A stretch of DNA of 64,000 nt, taken from an uncultured Pelagimonas sp. (lineage in GTDB: Bacteria; Pseudomonadota; Alphaproteobacteria; Rhodobacterales; Rhodobacteraceae). Shown piece after piece: positions 1-9,386 of the stretch; position 1 is the stretch's first letter; every line of letters begins with the position of its first letter. Under the pieces are notes generated by a model. The model was not told the origin of the DNA. It was given only the letters and a program-made list of their open reading frames with translations, and ran no database searches. Both the position numbers and the translations under genes were made by a program. The stretch spans positions 45,291-109,290 of the forward strand of contig CANMPP010000007.1 in assembly GCA_947499735.1 (NCBI GenBank), given 5' to 3'.

Positions 1-137
1 GCGGTCATTGGCCGCCTTCTGGCCCATCCGAACAAAGCCCCCAGGTGCAGTACCACAATATCTCTTTGGCTTGCGAGGTCCAATTTGGCAACCTGCCCAG
101 GCTCTATTGACCCAAAAAGCTGTTCTGCATTTCGTGC

Positions 138-2537
138 TCAAGTCTTCCAAGGTATCTGTAGTTTGCCGCAACGGCACGAAATCGCTTTAGCCCCCGCCAC
201 TGGAGCTGAGGCCCTAGCTATGTGATTACAGGTATGGCAAACAAACAAATTCACAAGCTTGTCGATGTCTTCGAGCAGAACATCGATGTCGCCGCTCACG
301 ACCTTTTCTGGGTTATCATGAGAATCGAGATTTGCGATGAGTGTTGAGCCGGCAAGCTCAGCGAAGACCGCATCTTTTGCGAGGTCGGGCGACTTCACTT
401 TGAGCGTTGAGCGAAGCTGCGATAGCAGTTCTTCCGGCATGCGTTTCTCATTAACTTCATTGAACCGGAAGGCAACTTTAACTTCCAGAGCATAGCAAAC
501 ATCCTTCAAGATTGCTTCGAGGAGCTTGCGCAGATCGTTAGTAACGTCTTCCTTACCCTTTTTCTGATCGATCATCGCCCGCAGCGTCGCAGGGCTATTC
601 TCCAGAAGTATGCCGTTTTCATTGTCGGCGCTGACCTCATGGAACAGCCAGCCTGACGGAGCCATTTCGCGCTTGATGAGATCGAACCAGACATTTTCGT
701 GCGTCAGGATAAGTATCTGCCAGTCCGCAAACTCTTCTTTTAGCAAGCGGAGTAGCCTTCTTCTGTGATTGATGTCAAAGCTTGTGACGATATCGTCCAG
801 CACGAGAAAACGCGCCTGCTTGTTGAATATCCGCGCGTTCGCAAGAAAGAGTACGACGCCCAAACTATTGAGGTGGCTTTCGCTCAGATACTTGCGCGGT
901 GGCTGCGTCGCTTGGCTATGAAAAGAGTATTCAAACTCAACGCCTTCTTCGCCGACCATGGAAAGATGGACGTTATCAACGCTCTCTTTGGGGTGAAGCT
1001 TCTGGTAAAACTTGCCGACATCGGCGCTGATCATATCCAGAACAGCTTGAAGCGCTTCGTTCTGTACCTTCACGAACTCATCGAAAATGGTCGACAGCGT
1101 CAGGATTTGCGCTTCAAACGCTGCAATGGTGCGTTGGCAGATTTCGTAGGATTTGACCTGGCCGCCAACCGTTTGCAGAGTCGTCAGCACTTCGGTGATC
1201 TGTTTCTCGATTTCGGTCAGTTCGAGCTTTTTGGCGGCTTCCTGTGCCGCCGTGGCTGACGCTTCACACTTATCATTCAGGTCAGCAATTGCGTCCGCAA
1301 AACCTTCGGGCGGCTCAAACACCGCCAAGGTTGCAAAGGCCGTCTTGACTGCTTTGTAACCGTCGCAGAGTGACTGATAAGTCGTCTTGGCGCTATGCAC
1401 CAGCGTCTCGAATTCTGCTAGATCACCGTAGTCTGAAACTACCGTATTGGCCTTGGTTCCGGCATCAGTGATGGCCGACAGAAGATCGTCCTTAGACTCA
1501 CCGCATTCATCAAGCTTATCTTGCAGCTCGCCGAGTGCTGTGATCCGCTGCGCAACCTCGGCTTGAAGGTCCTCGAGCTTGTAATCGCTCAGGCAAAAGG
1601 GGCATTCATCCGTGGTGAATGCCTCGTCAGCGATGACTGTTTTCCCTTTGATTAGAAACTCGCTCAGGCGCAGCTTGTTGACGTTCTCGCGTTCGTTTGC
1701 CAGCGCGTTGTAATCTTCTGAAAAACCCTTCAGCTTATCGGTTACTTGTTCGAGATCGGTTTGAAGGTCGTTGCAAAGCTGCTCCAAAACATTCAGACGT
1801 TGCGCTGCCTTGATCTTTTCGGCGCTATTCCCGAGGCCGCGAAGTTCATCGACAGCTTTTTTGTAGCTCGTCTTGTCGCCGATCTCCGTGGGAATATCAA
1901 ACGGATCTACAAGTCCCTTTGCGATTTCAAAAAAGGCAGCACGATCAGGCACAACCTGGCCAACGGACTCAATCATCGCGGATTGCAGACCTTCCGACTG
2001 CTGCTTCGCACCAGTGTAGGAGTCGTCTTTTTGTAGGGCGTTGCGCGACTGCTGGATGACTGATCGAAATTGAATGATCTCGTCAAAACCGATGATACGC
2101 GCTATCGCTTCGCGCTTTCGTCCTTTGGTTTCGTCCAGAAAGCCGACGATATCGGCATGCCGCAAGATGATCCGGTCGCCTTTGAGGTCGTCCAAGAGAG
2201 TCGCGACATCGGGATTGCCATAGACTGTACTTGTCTTCAGGGCCGCCGACAGGCTTTTGGAGCCGTTTTGATCCGCGCCGTCAAAGACGACTTCGACAAA
2301 ACTCGAGTCACCGTCTTCGCATTTGACATGGCGTAGCGCGTCTAGCTTGCAATCTTCCTTCCACAGGTGCTCGATCCGGTCACGGATGAACCATTCCAGC
2401 GCGTCGGTGATCGTGCTTTTGCCAGCAGCGTTTTCTCCGTAGACCGCAAGGCTTCGATGTTTCTTGGTGAACTCCAGCGGCAACTCAAACCGAGCGCCAC
2501 GGAAACCGGTGGCTTTGAGGGAACGCAGTTTAGTCAT
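138..2537 (-). CDS. Rad50/RecF-like zinc-hook ATPase
   Basis: A 799-aa SMC/Rad50-type ATPase, probably a DNA-end or nucleic-acid sensor. Seen: Walker A GENAAGKST at residues 34-42; long coiled coil; CPFC zinc-hook motif near residue 311; ABC signature-like YLSESHLNSLG; Walker B FLVLDDIVTSFD near residue 575; a C-terminal CxxC...CxC zinc ribbon after about residue 765. The ATG at 2537 is preferred over the ATG at 2564 because it gives an 8-bp overlap with the upstream 71-aa gene and begins at the conserved ATPase strand. The ATPase plus small partner suggests a two-part genome-defence or repair module, perhaps of the ABC-three-component kind. That function is inference; the ATPase assignment is secure. 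Confidence 0.85.
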   Translation of the reverse strand: MTKLRSLKATGFRGARFELPLEFTKKHRSLAVYGENAAGKSTITDALEWFIRDRIEHLWKEDCKLDALRHVKCEDGDSSFVEVVFDGADQNGSKSLSAALKTSTVYGNPDVATLLDDLKGDRIILRHADIVGFLDETKGRKREAIARIIGFDEIIQFRSVIQQSRNALQKDDSYTGAKQQSEGLQSAMIESVGQVVPDRAAFFEIAKGLVDPFDIPTEIGDKTSYKKAVDELRGLGNSAEKIKAAQRLNVLEQLCNDLQTDLEQVTDKLKGFSEDYNALANERENVNKLRLSEFLIKGKTVIADEAFTTDECPFCLSDYKLEDLQAEVAQRITALGELQDKLDECGESKDDLLSAITDAGTKANTVVSDYGDLAEFETLVHSAKTTYQSLCDGYKAVKTAFATLAVFEPPEGFADAIADLNDKCEASATAAQEAAKKLELTEIEKQITEVLTTLQTVGGQVKSYEICQRTIAAFEAQILTLSTIFDEFVKVQNEALQAVLDMISADVGKFYQKLHPKESVDNVHLSMVGEEGVEFEYSFHSQATQPPRKYLSESHLNSLGVVLFLANARIFNKQARFLVLDDIVTSFDINHRRRLLRLLKEEFADWQILILTHENVWFDLIKREMAPSGWLFHEVSADNENGILLENSPATLRAMIDQKKGKEDVTNDLRKLLEAILKDVCYALEVKVAFRFNEVNEKRMPEELLSQLRSTLKVKSPDLAKDAVFAELAGSTLIANLDSHDNPEKVVSGDIDVLLEDIDKLVNLFVCHTCNHIARASAPVAGAKAISCRCGKLQIPWKT

Positions 2538-2745
2538 CTGCACCGCCTTCATCCGCCGGAGCATTGATCTCTGCCTTGCGCAGAACTTCGAGCTGGCGAA
2601 GCAGATTGACCTTGCTCAGCTTGCCTTCAACACGCAGAGCGCCGACCGCTTTAACGATGCCAGGATCAAGGTCTTCGTCCTTCGCCTGCTCGTCGAGGAA
2701 TCCGGTGACGACTTCGGCAGCCGTCTTGATCTTTTCATTGGTCAC
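2530..2745 (-). CDS. Small acidic partner of the zinc-hook ATPase
   Basis: A 71-aa protein, start ATG at 2745, stop overlapping the ATPase start by 8 bp, so the two are translationally coupled. It is largely helical and acidic, ending GGADD. No family recognised. Its position fits a small accessory subunit of the ATPase. It begins 28 bp from a divergently transcribed GIY-YIG gene, so the promoters must overlap. Confidence 0.6.
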   Translation of the reverse strand: MTNEKIKTAAEVVTGFLDEQAKDEDLDPGIVKAVGALRVEGKLSKVNLLRQLEVLRKAEINAPADEGGADD

Positions 2746-2773
2746 AAATACTCATCCCTACTAGTATGCCACG

Positions 2774-3173
2774 ATGAAAATTCTTTTCACCAAAACCTAC
2801 AATCTACGCGAGCAAGAGATCAAGTTTGTTCGCGGCATTTCAGGCGTCTAGACTAATCTATATCGGAATGAGTGAGTCAAAGCAGAACAGTCTGTCAATG
2901 AGGCTGAGAGGACACCTTACAGGGCAATCTGGAAACCTCGGAATCAGCAACTACGCCAAGAGCTACAAAGTCAAATTCACCTATTACTCTGCTGACGTGC
3001 TAAAGACCTACGGTAATGATAATGTCTATGATCTTGAAAGCTTCTTTCTGACAGACTTTCTGGAACAGCACGGTTCGTACCCCATCTGCAATGGGCAAGC
3101 TGGCCATCAGTTATCTAACGACTCGAAGGCGCTATCCGCTTCAGTCGATTGGACATTCTTTGAACTCCCGTGA
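2774..3173 (+). pseudogene. GIY-YIG nuclease-like protein, frameshifted near the N-terminus
   Basis: The downstream frame (2826-3173) reads RLIYIGMSES...RLRGH, then DLESFFLTDFLEQHGSYPICN, matching the GIY-YIG fold: the YIG strand, the conserved Arg/His helix, the metal-binding Glu and the late Asn. A separate frame starts with ATG at 2774 and reads MKILFTKTYNLR...FVRGISGV before a TAG at 2849-2851. That supplies the missing GIY-like half of the motif. The two frames join if 1-2 bases are lost or gained near 2849. A TTG at 2826 could start a shortened protein, but it would lack the first motif. Divergent from the ATPase operon. Confidence 0.6.
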
Positions 3174-3314
3174 CTGCAATTCTGATCTCGTTTCGGCGGT
3201 CTCGGCTTTCGTATAGATTTTCACCTGAACCATGTTCGCTTTGGCGCGGCACCGCGCCATGAACGGTTTTGGCAGCTAAGGGTCGGGTCTGCCGAGACAA
3301 CTGTCGAGTAGAGC

Positions 3315-4142
3315 TTAAGGAAAGGGGTAGAAGCACGAAGCGATTGAATCCGCTGAAGTTTCTGTAACAGAATCGTGCAGTAGCTTCTTTTTACTGACAA
3401 ACCGAATGCAAGGAAGTGCTGTTTCATCATAGACTTCCAACTTGACCAGATAATCGTCACCGAAGTCGATATAGACTGGGCATTCAGCATCTAACCATGT
3501 TTTTCTTGGGCGAACCCAGTCGTATTGGTGATGCCCACGGTAGGTTTCTTCAATCTTATCTTTGATAGTGTGGATGCTTTCGATGTAACCCCCACGCAAG
3601 GTCTCCTTGGTAGCGCCGGGTTGATAGTCTTGATTTGCAGAGACGCGAAAAAATAGACCCGCTGCTGCTCCTTGCATAGAACGTTTTGCTTTCGACCACA
3701 CGAGGTCCTGCGCTAGCTCGGATTCAGGTGCTGGTAGCATGTGATAGATATCGAAGTTTTTACGGAAACCTCGACCATCTATGATCCAAATTAGGTTCTT
3801 ATAGAACTTCTCTCGCGCAATACGCTCGAAGTCCGACATGGGAGAATGCTGAATTTCAATGTAAATTCCAGTTGGCGTCTTGATATCGGCACGGTGAATT
3901 TCTCCGTCAGAAGACACATGGTGAATTTCACGGCACTCTTCAGGGAACAAGTTTTTCCATTCTCTGTGCCAGAGCGTTTCATTCTCCCACCAAGGATCAC
4001 AATCTGTTTTTGATGCGTGTGCCCAATGATTGATCACGCGCGATCCGCACTTGGCGACCATCTCTGCCCCGCAGGTCTCACAGGTGCCTCTTTCGCCAGG
4101 GCGAGCTTCACTTCTTTCTCCGTTGACAAGTGCAAATTGCAT
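3315..4142 (-). CDS. CoiA-like competence/nuclease family protein
   Basis: 275 aa from the ATG at 4142; an earlier ATG at 4217 gives an unconvincing extension. N-terminal CxxC (CETCGAEM) and Cys/His residues form a probable zinc finger. The core reads ENETLWHREWKNLFP, HRADIKTPTGIYIEIQHSP and NLIWIIDG, which matches the CoiA family (PF06054). In that core the Asp...Glu-x-Gln set resembles a PD-(D/E)xK nuclease. CoiA helps process incoming single-stranded DNA in transformable bacteria, but homologues are common on mobile islands. Monocistronic here. Confidence 0.7.
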   Translation of the reverse strand: MQFALVNGERSEARPGERGTCETCGAEMVAKCGSRVINHWAHASKTDCDPWWENETLWHREWKNLFPEECREIHHVSSDGEIHRADIKTPTGIYIEIQHSPMSDFERIAREKFYKNLIWIIDGRGFRKNFDIYHMLPAPESELAQDLVWSKAKRSMQGAAAGLFFRVSANQDYQPGATKETLRGGYIESIHTIKDKIEETYRGHHQYDWVRPRKTWLDAECPVYIDFGDDYLVKLEVYDETALPCIRFVSKKKLLHDSVTETSADSIASCFYPFP

Positions 4143-4284
4143 GTTCCCCACCCTGTTTCCACGCATTTTCGGAGCTAAGTGAGTTACATGCAAGCCACTT
4201 CGCTTGAAGGTCCGCACTACCTAGCTGCACCGCAGCATTTCCCATTTTTTCCAGTGTCCGCTGTGGGCCGTTTGAAACCAAAAC

Positions 4285-4830
4285 CTAGGAACTGTTGATA
4301 GTTTCTTTGTACAGCTTGTACCGTTGAAACGGTTTGCGAATTTCATGGGCTTGCAGCAATCCCGCTTCAGTGAGGAGCTTCTTTGCTGTTTGCCAATGTA
4401 CGCGGAAATGCCGCGCAACTGAGACCACTGGCGCTTCGGGTTCAGCAACCTTTTTTAGCTCGCTATGATTTGCCTCGGTACGTCGTCGCCCACGCTTCAG
4501 CACATATCCATTCCTTTTGAACATTTGCCCTAAATGTTGGGCTTTCATCCCTATTTTCTTCGCGACTTGAGCGCATGTGAACTCTGTTTTCCATAAGGAA
4601 AAAAGATCTTTCAGATAGTCGATACCTGCCAGTTCGAAAATCTGACGGACGTGCCTTGGGCTGATGTTGAGCCGTTGGGACCAGCGCAAATGATCTCGGC
4701 ATCTCTCATACTCATTTTTGATCTCATCGAGGCCGTAAAGCTCGCCGCCACACGTGTTGTTGCGCACGTGAATCGCGAGGCTACCCTGCCAGTTAATAAG
4801 TCTAACTTTTTGAGTAGATAAGCGCTCCAT
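4285..4830 (-). CDS. Unrecognised protein with HTH-like repeats
   Basis: 181 aa, basic, start ATG at 4830. I do not recognise the family. Three stretches look like helix-turn-helix units: SPRHVRQIFELAGIDYL, TCAQVAKKIGMKAQHLGQMF, and VSVARHFRVHWQTAKKLLTEAG, which suggests a DNA-binding protein. The repeated small HTH units resemble those in the C-terminal part of TniQ-type proteins, but no TniQ zinc motifs are present. A transposon-borne regulator is possible. Confidence 0.45.
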   Translation of the reverse strand: MERLSTQKVRLINWQGSLAIHVRNNTCGGELYGLDEIKNEYERCRDHLRWSQRLNISPRHVRQIFELAGIDYLKDLFSLWKTEFTCAQVAKKIGMKAQHLGQMFKRNGYVLKRGRRRTEANHSELKKVAEPEAPVVSVARHFRVHWQTAKKLLTEAGLLQAHEIRKPFQRYKLYKETINSS

Positions 4831-5048
4831 ACGCTTTCTTACAGTGCGACCTTGTATGTGGTCAAAGGCTTATCGCTCGGCCATATGGCATCGAACTTAT
4901 TGAGGTTGATGCATATGAATTGATTTCATAGATACGGCGGCCTTATAGGGGATGTTTGCTGTAAATTACTGATTTTATTATTTAAAAATTGATGGCCGCT
5001 CAAAATTTTCGTAGAAGTCTTGCCATCACTGGATTCGAAGGGCCTGTA

Positions 5049-5291
5049 ATGCACAAACCGACGGCAAGAGATTTAAGACAACACGAGTGGTCCAAGTATC
5101 TTCTTCGTCTGGCAGGTAGTTCTATGGCGGAGATTAGTCTTGAATTGGGCCTGAAACAGAACACCGTATCAACCGTTTCGAAAGGTTATGGTCGTTCGAG
5201 GCGAATCCAAAGTGCGATCGCCGCCAAACTTGGCAAAGCGCCAGAGAAGATTTGGCCTGATCGTTACGCGTTAAAGGGGGGAGCCAAATGA
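5049..5291 (+). CDS. Ner/Nlp-type HTH regulator
   Basis: 80 aa from the ATG at 5049. The sequence (WSKYLLRLAGSSMAEISLELG...NTVSTVSKG...IAAKLGKAPEKIWPDRY) has the Ner/Nlp fold with its hallmark ending IWPDRY. Ner proteins repress early genes in Mu-like phages and transposons. The AT-rich leader (4920-4990) may hold its promoter. It lies about 200 bp upstream of the TnsA gene and ends in two hairpins, so it is a separate unit that could regulate the transposase operon. Confidence 0.65.
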   Translation: MHKPTARDLRQHEWSKYLLRLAGSSMAEISLELGLKQNTVSTVSKGYGRSRRIQSAIAAKLGKAPEKIWPDRYALKGGAK

Positions 5292-5303
5292 CCTAAAAGC
5301 AAA

Positions 5304-5335
5304 AAGCCCTCGAGAGCCGCAACTCTCAAAGGCTT
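5304..5335 (+). terminator. Hairpin after the Ner gene
   Basis: AAGCC/GGCTT and GAGAG/CTCTC arms with a 3-nt internal loop and a 6-nt apical loop, 12 bp after the Ner stop codon. An A-run precedes it and CTT follows. Reads as an intrinsic terminator. Confidence 0.5.
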
Positions 5336-5339
5336 CTTA

Positions 5340-5371
5340 GGTGTGTTCAAGATTGAGCCCCTGAATACACC
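5340..5371 (+). terminator. Second tandem hairpin before tnsA
   Basis: GGTGTGTTCA pairs with TGAATACACC (10 bp, one G-U) around a 12-nt loop, followed by TTCTTC. It lies 4 bp after the first hairpin. It could be a second terminator or a transposon-end feature. Confidence 0.4.
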
Positions 5372-5496
5372 TTCTTCATGAACCAATTTTTGAGTCCGGT
5401 CAAGCGTGCAGGTCAGCCTGCGGGCCGGTCTCGTTCATCCAAATTGAAGGAGCGCCTAACCGCCGCCCAGTTGCACGGGCAGCGAGGGTGAACTGT

Positions 5497-6309
5497 ATGA
5501 CAATCAATATACCCAATGACCCAAAACTAAATTTTGCAGCTGTGCGAACGCCCTTTCTCCAATCATCGCTACCGGCAGCGACGAATCTCTGGCCAGAAGT
5601 GTCGGAAACGATCGGCGACCTACCACCACTTCCAAGCCGTTCAATGAGGCGCATTGCCAGACGTTCAAAAAGTAGCTCACGCGGAGGCATCGTCGTACGA
5701 CTGCCTGGCTGGCAAAGATCGAGGATTGTTCTGTTTGAAAGCCGCCTAGAGCTCAATGTTCTATACGTGCTTTTGGCACGTGGAGATGTCATTGATCTGT
5801 GGGAGCAGCCACCATCTGTCACTTACTACGATGCTAAAGGACAGCGTCGAAATCACTTCTTTGACTTCTTGATCCAAAGGGCGTCTGGGCGAAGGGAGGC
5901 GATCGCGGTTAAGCCAGCAAAAATTGCCCAGAGCAAAGGCTTTGCTGATGAACTGTGTTTTATTCGACAGGCCGTGAACAAGAATTTTGCCGACAGTGTG
6001 CGGTTGATTACGGATCAATGTTTTCCGCGAGCCGAAGCCATCAATGCGGAGCGCTACTTTGACTTCGCGCGCCACCGAGATGCCGATGTCGCGGTTCAGC
6101 TAAAGCACGTGCTAGAAACGACATCCTTTCCGACCACGATTGCGGAGTTGAGCCAGAAATTGAATGCGGGTGGGCAAGGATTTCGCACGGTGTTCCTAGC
6201 AATCTATGAGGGTCAGCTGAAAGCAGACAAAACCTCAATAATCAGTTTGCAAACGACGGTGTTTGGGGGAGCGACCAATGAGTATTCCCATGCAATTGTC
6301 GCCCTTTGA
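5497..6309 (+). CDS. tnsA: TnsA-like transposon endonuclease
   Basis: 270 aa; ATG at 5497 with GCGAGGG about 8 bp upstream (a GTG at 5488 is less likely). TnsA cuts the 5' ends of Tn7-type elements so that excision is cut-and-paste. The catalytic layout of the family is visible: Glu in ESRLELN, Asp in HFFDFLIQ, and Lys in IAVKPAK, followed by the usual C-terminal winged-helix region. First gene of a tnsA-tnsB-tnsC-tniQ operon, overlapping tnsB by 32 bp. Apparently intact. Confidence 0.8.
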   Translation: MTINIPNDPKLNFAAVRTPFLQSSLPAATNLWPEVSETIGDLPPLPSRSMRRIARRSKSSSRGGIVVRLPGWQRSRIVLFESRLELNVLYVLLARGDVIDLWEQPPSVTYYDAKGQRRNHFFDFLIQRASGRREAIAVKPAKIAQSKGFADELCFIRQAVNKNFADSVRLITDQCFPRAEAINAERYFDFARHRDADVAVQLKHVLETTSFPTTIAELSQKLNAGGQGFRTVFLAIYEGQLKADKTSIISLQTTVFGGATNEYSHAIVAL

Positions 6310-8425
6310 TAGACTAACGGTAGACGCGCTGATGTACCAAAACCCGGTTGCATGTGAGCAAGGCTATACGTTGGATCGGGTCGGCAGGTTACAGGAGACG
6401 ATATTCTTTTCATTTAAGGAATTTCGAGAGCTCTTAAAGCGGGCAGATGTTCTTCTGGAGCCTAATTATTTCCTGACCGAACGCCAGAAACTTCGTGAAA
6501 CAGGCATTACAAACACAATTAGTAATTTGCCTGAAGAAACCCGCGCCGAAACAATGTGGCGCTACGCATATGTGACAACATTCCTGGCGCTTTGGAGGGC
6601 AGGTAAGGCTCAAAAAACCGAGTATTCAGCAAAAAATTGGCTGCCAGAGATCGAAAGCCATGTGAATAGCATGGCCCGATCTGAGCAAGATGGATGGCTG
6701 CCTAAACGTGCGGGAAAGAAGAGGGTAAACCGTGTAGCCCCTTGTTCGCGTACTTTGCTGGAATGGGGGCGACGCTTTGAAAAATCCGAATGTTCTGTGC
6801 TGGCACTTGTTCCTAGAACCTTTCGATCTGGGAACTGGAAAGACCGCTTTACCTTGGAAGAATTGCGGTTCCTAGGGCAGTGCATCGGTGATTATTTAAC
6901 CCGCAGCCGATTATCCAAGCGGCGTGTCGCTGAAAATACGAAGAGTAAATTTGAAGCGGAGAACGCTCGACGTGCCGAGCTTGGAATGCGGCCGCTAAAG
7001 GTTCCCTCAAAGCGCAAGGTCGAAAGAGAGATCGCGAAGCTTGATCCATATACCACTTACGCACAGCGCCATGGTGTCGACGCAGCCAATCGGAAATTCA
7101 TGCTGTATGAAACAGGCTTGGATGTGAGCTACCCGATGGAGCGCATTGAAATCGATGAATGGAAAGTTGATTTGATCACAATCCTTGCTGAACGCGGTGC
7201 CCTCGACAACCTATCGCCGGAACAATTGGCAGCCCTGCCAAGAGGGAGGCGTTGGCTTTATCTCGCCATTGATGCTGCTACGCGTTGTGTTCTCGGCATG
7301 CGGCTCTGTGTGGAACCAAACGCCGAAGATGCGATTGCATTACTTGCTGATGTGACACAGGACAAATCAAGTTTGGCTGCTGCTGCTGGATGCCATTCCG
7401 ATTGGGGGCAATATGGCGGGCTCAAGACCGTCGCTACCGATCTCGGTGCGGCATTTGTCGATAATAGGTTTCGGGCGGCGGTATTTGATGCTGGAGGCTC
7501 TCCAGAAACGCCGACAGGTGGTTTGCCACAATTGCGGGCGCAAGTGGAACGGATCTTCGGAACTTTTGGGACAGATTTGATGCCTGGCCTTGCTGGCCGG
7601 ACATTTTCGAACCCAAAGGAGAGAGGTGATTATCCTTCTGAGGAGATGGCCGCGATTACAGATGATCAATTGATGCAGATGCTGATTTTGTACGTCGCGG
7701 ATGTATATCACAACCGGCCTCATGCTGGTCTTGAAGGTGAGACACCAAACAATTGCTGGAAACGACTGGGCAAAGAAAAGGGCGTTGTGCCTGATGTCCC
7801 TGAGCGAATCCGGCGTCGCGCTTTTGGGAAACCTCAAAACCGTAAAGTCTCGGGTCGTGGCGTCCGTGTGTTTGGTGTCGACTATACCTGTGCAGCCTTG
7901 CGTCACTTCCACCTCCACAGCCATGAAACCCATGTAGATCTGCGGGTCGATCTGAATGACATTGGTTGGATTATGGTTCGAATTGGAGAAGAGTGGTTCC
8001 CTGCAACAGCATTGCAAATGTGCTTTGACGGTGTGTCTTACGATGAGTGGGAGGCGGCAGCGCGCCAGTTGCGGCTTAAATATCGGGAGGAAGCGGCTCT
8101 TCATGAAAGTACGGTCGTGGAGGCCTTGGAAAAAATTTCGAGGGTGAATGCTACGGCTGAGGCGACAATTGGTGTTGCTTTGCGTTCCGTGACACCTGCG
8201 GGTTTACGCCGTGGAGAAGAAGATCTCTTTGTGGGGTTGTCTATCGCCCCAGATGATCCAGAGGAGTTTGACTTGCCTCCAGACGAGGACCTTTTGGGTT
8301 ACGTAATACCTCTCGTCGACAAGGGGGGTGACGGAGCTGCTGCAATCCCAGAAGCAATTGATGCTCAAGAGCCCGCAGCCGAAGACGATCACGAGTCTCT
8401 TACATGGAAGTTCGATGATGAATAG
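6278..8425 (+). CDS. tnsB: TnsB/TniA-like DDE transposase
   Basis: 715 aa from the ATG at 6278. This is the 3'-end cleaving and strand-transfer subunit. The rve-type core has the DDE residues in ERIEIDEW, TVATDLGAAF and QVERIFGTFG. The sequence YHNRPHAGLEGETPNNCW is the typical Mu/Tn7-type signature after the Glu. N-terminal HTH DNA-binding region; C-terminal Mu-type beta barrel, then an acidic tail (DDPEEFDLPPDEDLL) that probably contacts TnsC. Its last bases overlap tnsC. Confidence 0.9.
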   Translation: MSIPMQLSPFDRLTVDALMYQNPVACEQGYTLDRVGRLQETIFFSFKEFRELLKRADVLLEPNYFLTERQKLRETGITNTISNLPEETRAETMWRYAYVTTFLALWRAGKAQKTEYSAKNWLPEIESHVNSMARSEQDGWLPKRAGKKRVNRVAPCSRTLLEWGRRFEKSECSVLALVPRTFRSGNWKDRFTLEELRFLGQCIGDYLTRSRLSKRRVAENTKSKFEAENARRAELGMRPLKVPSKRKVEREIAKLDPYTTYAQRHGVDAANRKFMLYETGLDVSYPMERIEIDEWKVDLITILAERGALDNLSPEQLAALPRGRRWLYLAIDAATRCVLGMRLCVEPNAEDAIALLADVTQDKSSLAAAAGCHSDWGQYGGLKTVATDLGAAFVDNRFRAAVFDAGGSPETPTGGLPQLRAQVERIFGTFGTDLMPGLAGRTFSNPKERGDYPSEEMAAITDDQLMQMLILYVADVYHNRPHAGLEGETPNNCWKRLGKEKGVVPDVPERIRRRAFGKPQNRKVSGRGVRVFGVDYTCAALRHFHLHSHETHVDLRVDLNDIGWIMVRIGEEWFPATALQMCFDGVSYDEWEAAARQLRLKYREEAALHESTVVEALEKISRVNATAEATIGVALRSVTPAGLRRGEEDLFVGLSIAPDDPEEFDLPPDEDLLGYVIPLVDKGGDGAAAIPEAIDAQEPAAEDDHESLTWKFDDE

Positions 8426-9386
8426 CGTTTCCGAAACTCACATCCAGCTTGCCAAGCTCCGCGGAAAATTCATCCGGCATGCCGCTTACGAACAACTGTG
8501 CGATCAGTTCGACCGACATCTGCAACGGCGGCGTGCTGCGCTGTCCTTGGGCCTCATCGAGGAAGCACGGGGAATTGCCATCGTGGGTGCATCAGGCAGC
8601 GGGAAATCAACGCTTGCTACACGCCTACTGACGCAACATCCAGATATTCTGCAACCCCAAGCCGACAGTCAAAAGGCGGAAGTTATAAGCCTTCTGGTGC
8701 CATCGCCTGCCACACTCAAGGATGTCGGTTCTACGATTTTGGGCGCGTTGGGATATGACTCAATGCGTCGAAGTCCGGCGGGTGCAATTTGGGATCAGGT
8801 GCGCACCCTGCTGCACAATCGAGAAACCTTGTTTGTGCACCTCGATGAGGCACAAGATCTTTTCTCTAGCCAAAATGCGAATGTGCGCAATGACGTCGTA
8901 AATACGCTGAAATCTCTCATGAATAGTAAGGCCTGGCCAGTCGGGCTTATCTTGTCGGGCACCCCCAAGATGATTGAAATGATCAACTCAGACGACCAAC
9001 TCAAGCGTCGGGTAGACATGGTGAGCATTGAGGCCGTGACTTGGGCATCCCATGAACGGGAAGTGCGGGCATACTTCAAATCTTATGCGAATAAGGCAGG
9101 CCTTTCTATATGCCCTGAACTGGACCTACAGGATTTTTTGCCTCGCCTACTCCATGCGGGAGCCAATGAATTTGGTCTGACGGTTTCAATGATTTTGAGC
9201 GGAATTGAGAACGCCGTTTTGGAAGGGACGAACGTACTGCGTTGTCACCACTTCATTGATGCTTTTCAGAGCAAATCTGGCTGTGTGCGCGGGCTCAACC
9301 CCTTTGTCGTCTCTGACTACCAAGCCATCGATGCACGTGCTGTCATGGGGACAATGAATTTCGGAAATGGGGAGGGTGTACGATGA
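8418..9386 (+). CDS. tnsC: TnsC/TniB-like AAA+ ATPase
   Basis: 322 aa from the ATG at 8418 (8415 also possible), overlapping the end of tnsB by 8 bp. AAA+ regulator that polymerises on target DNA and licenses TnsB. Walker A GASGSGKST, Walker B LFVHLDEAQD, sensor region LILSGTPKM, then a C-terminal part ending near GLNPF. Its stop overlaps the tniQ start (ATGA, 9383-9386). Apparently intact. A frameshifted paralogue lies at 40568-41507. Confidence 0.88.
   Translation: MNSVSETHIQLAKLRGKFIRHAAYEQLCDQFDRHLQRRRAALSLGLIEEARGIAIVGASGSGKSTLATRLLTQHPDILQPQADSQKAEVISLLVPSPATLKDVGSTILGALGYDSMRRSPAGAIWDQVRTLLHNRETLFVHLDEAQDLFSSQNANVRNDVVNTLKSLMNSKAWPVGLILSGTPKMIEMINSDDQLKRRVDMVSIEAVTWASHEREVRAYFKSYANKAGLSICPELDLQDFLPRLLHAGANEFGLTVSMILSGIENAVLEGTNVLRCHHFIDAFQSKSGCVRGLNPFVVSDYQAIDARAVMGTMNFGNGEGVR

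Noticed and set aside
765..1259. Long plus-strand open frame inside the Rad50-like gene
   Set aside because: It lies fully opposite an 799-aa ATPase with clear motifs and shows no domain.
7367..8104. 245-codon minus-strand frame
   Set aside because: Antisense shadow of the TnsB catalytic and C-terminal region.
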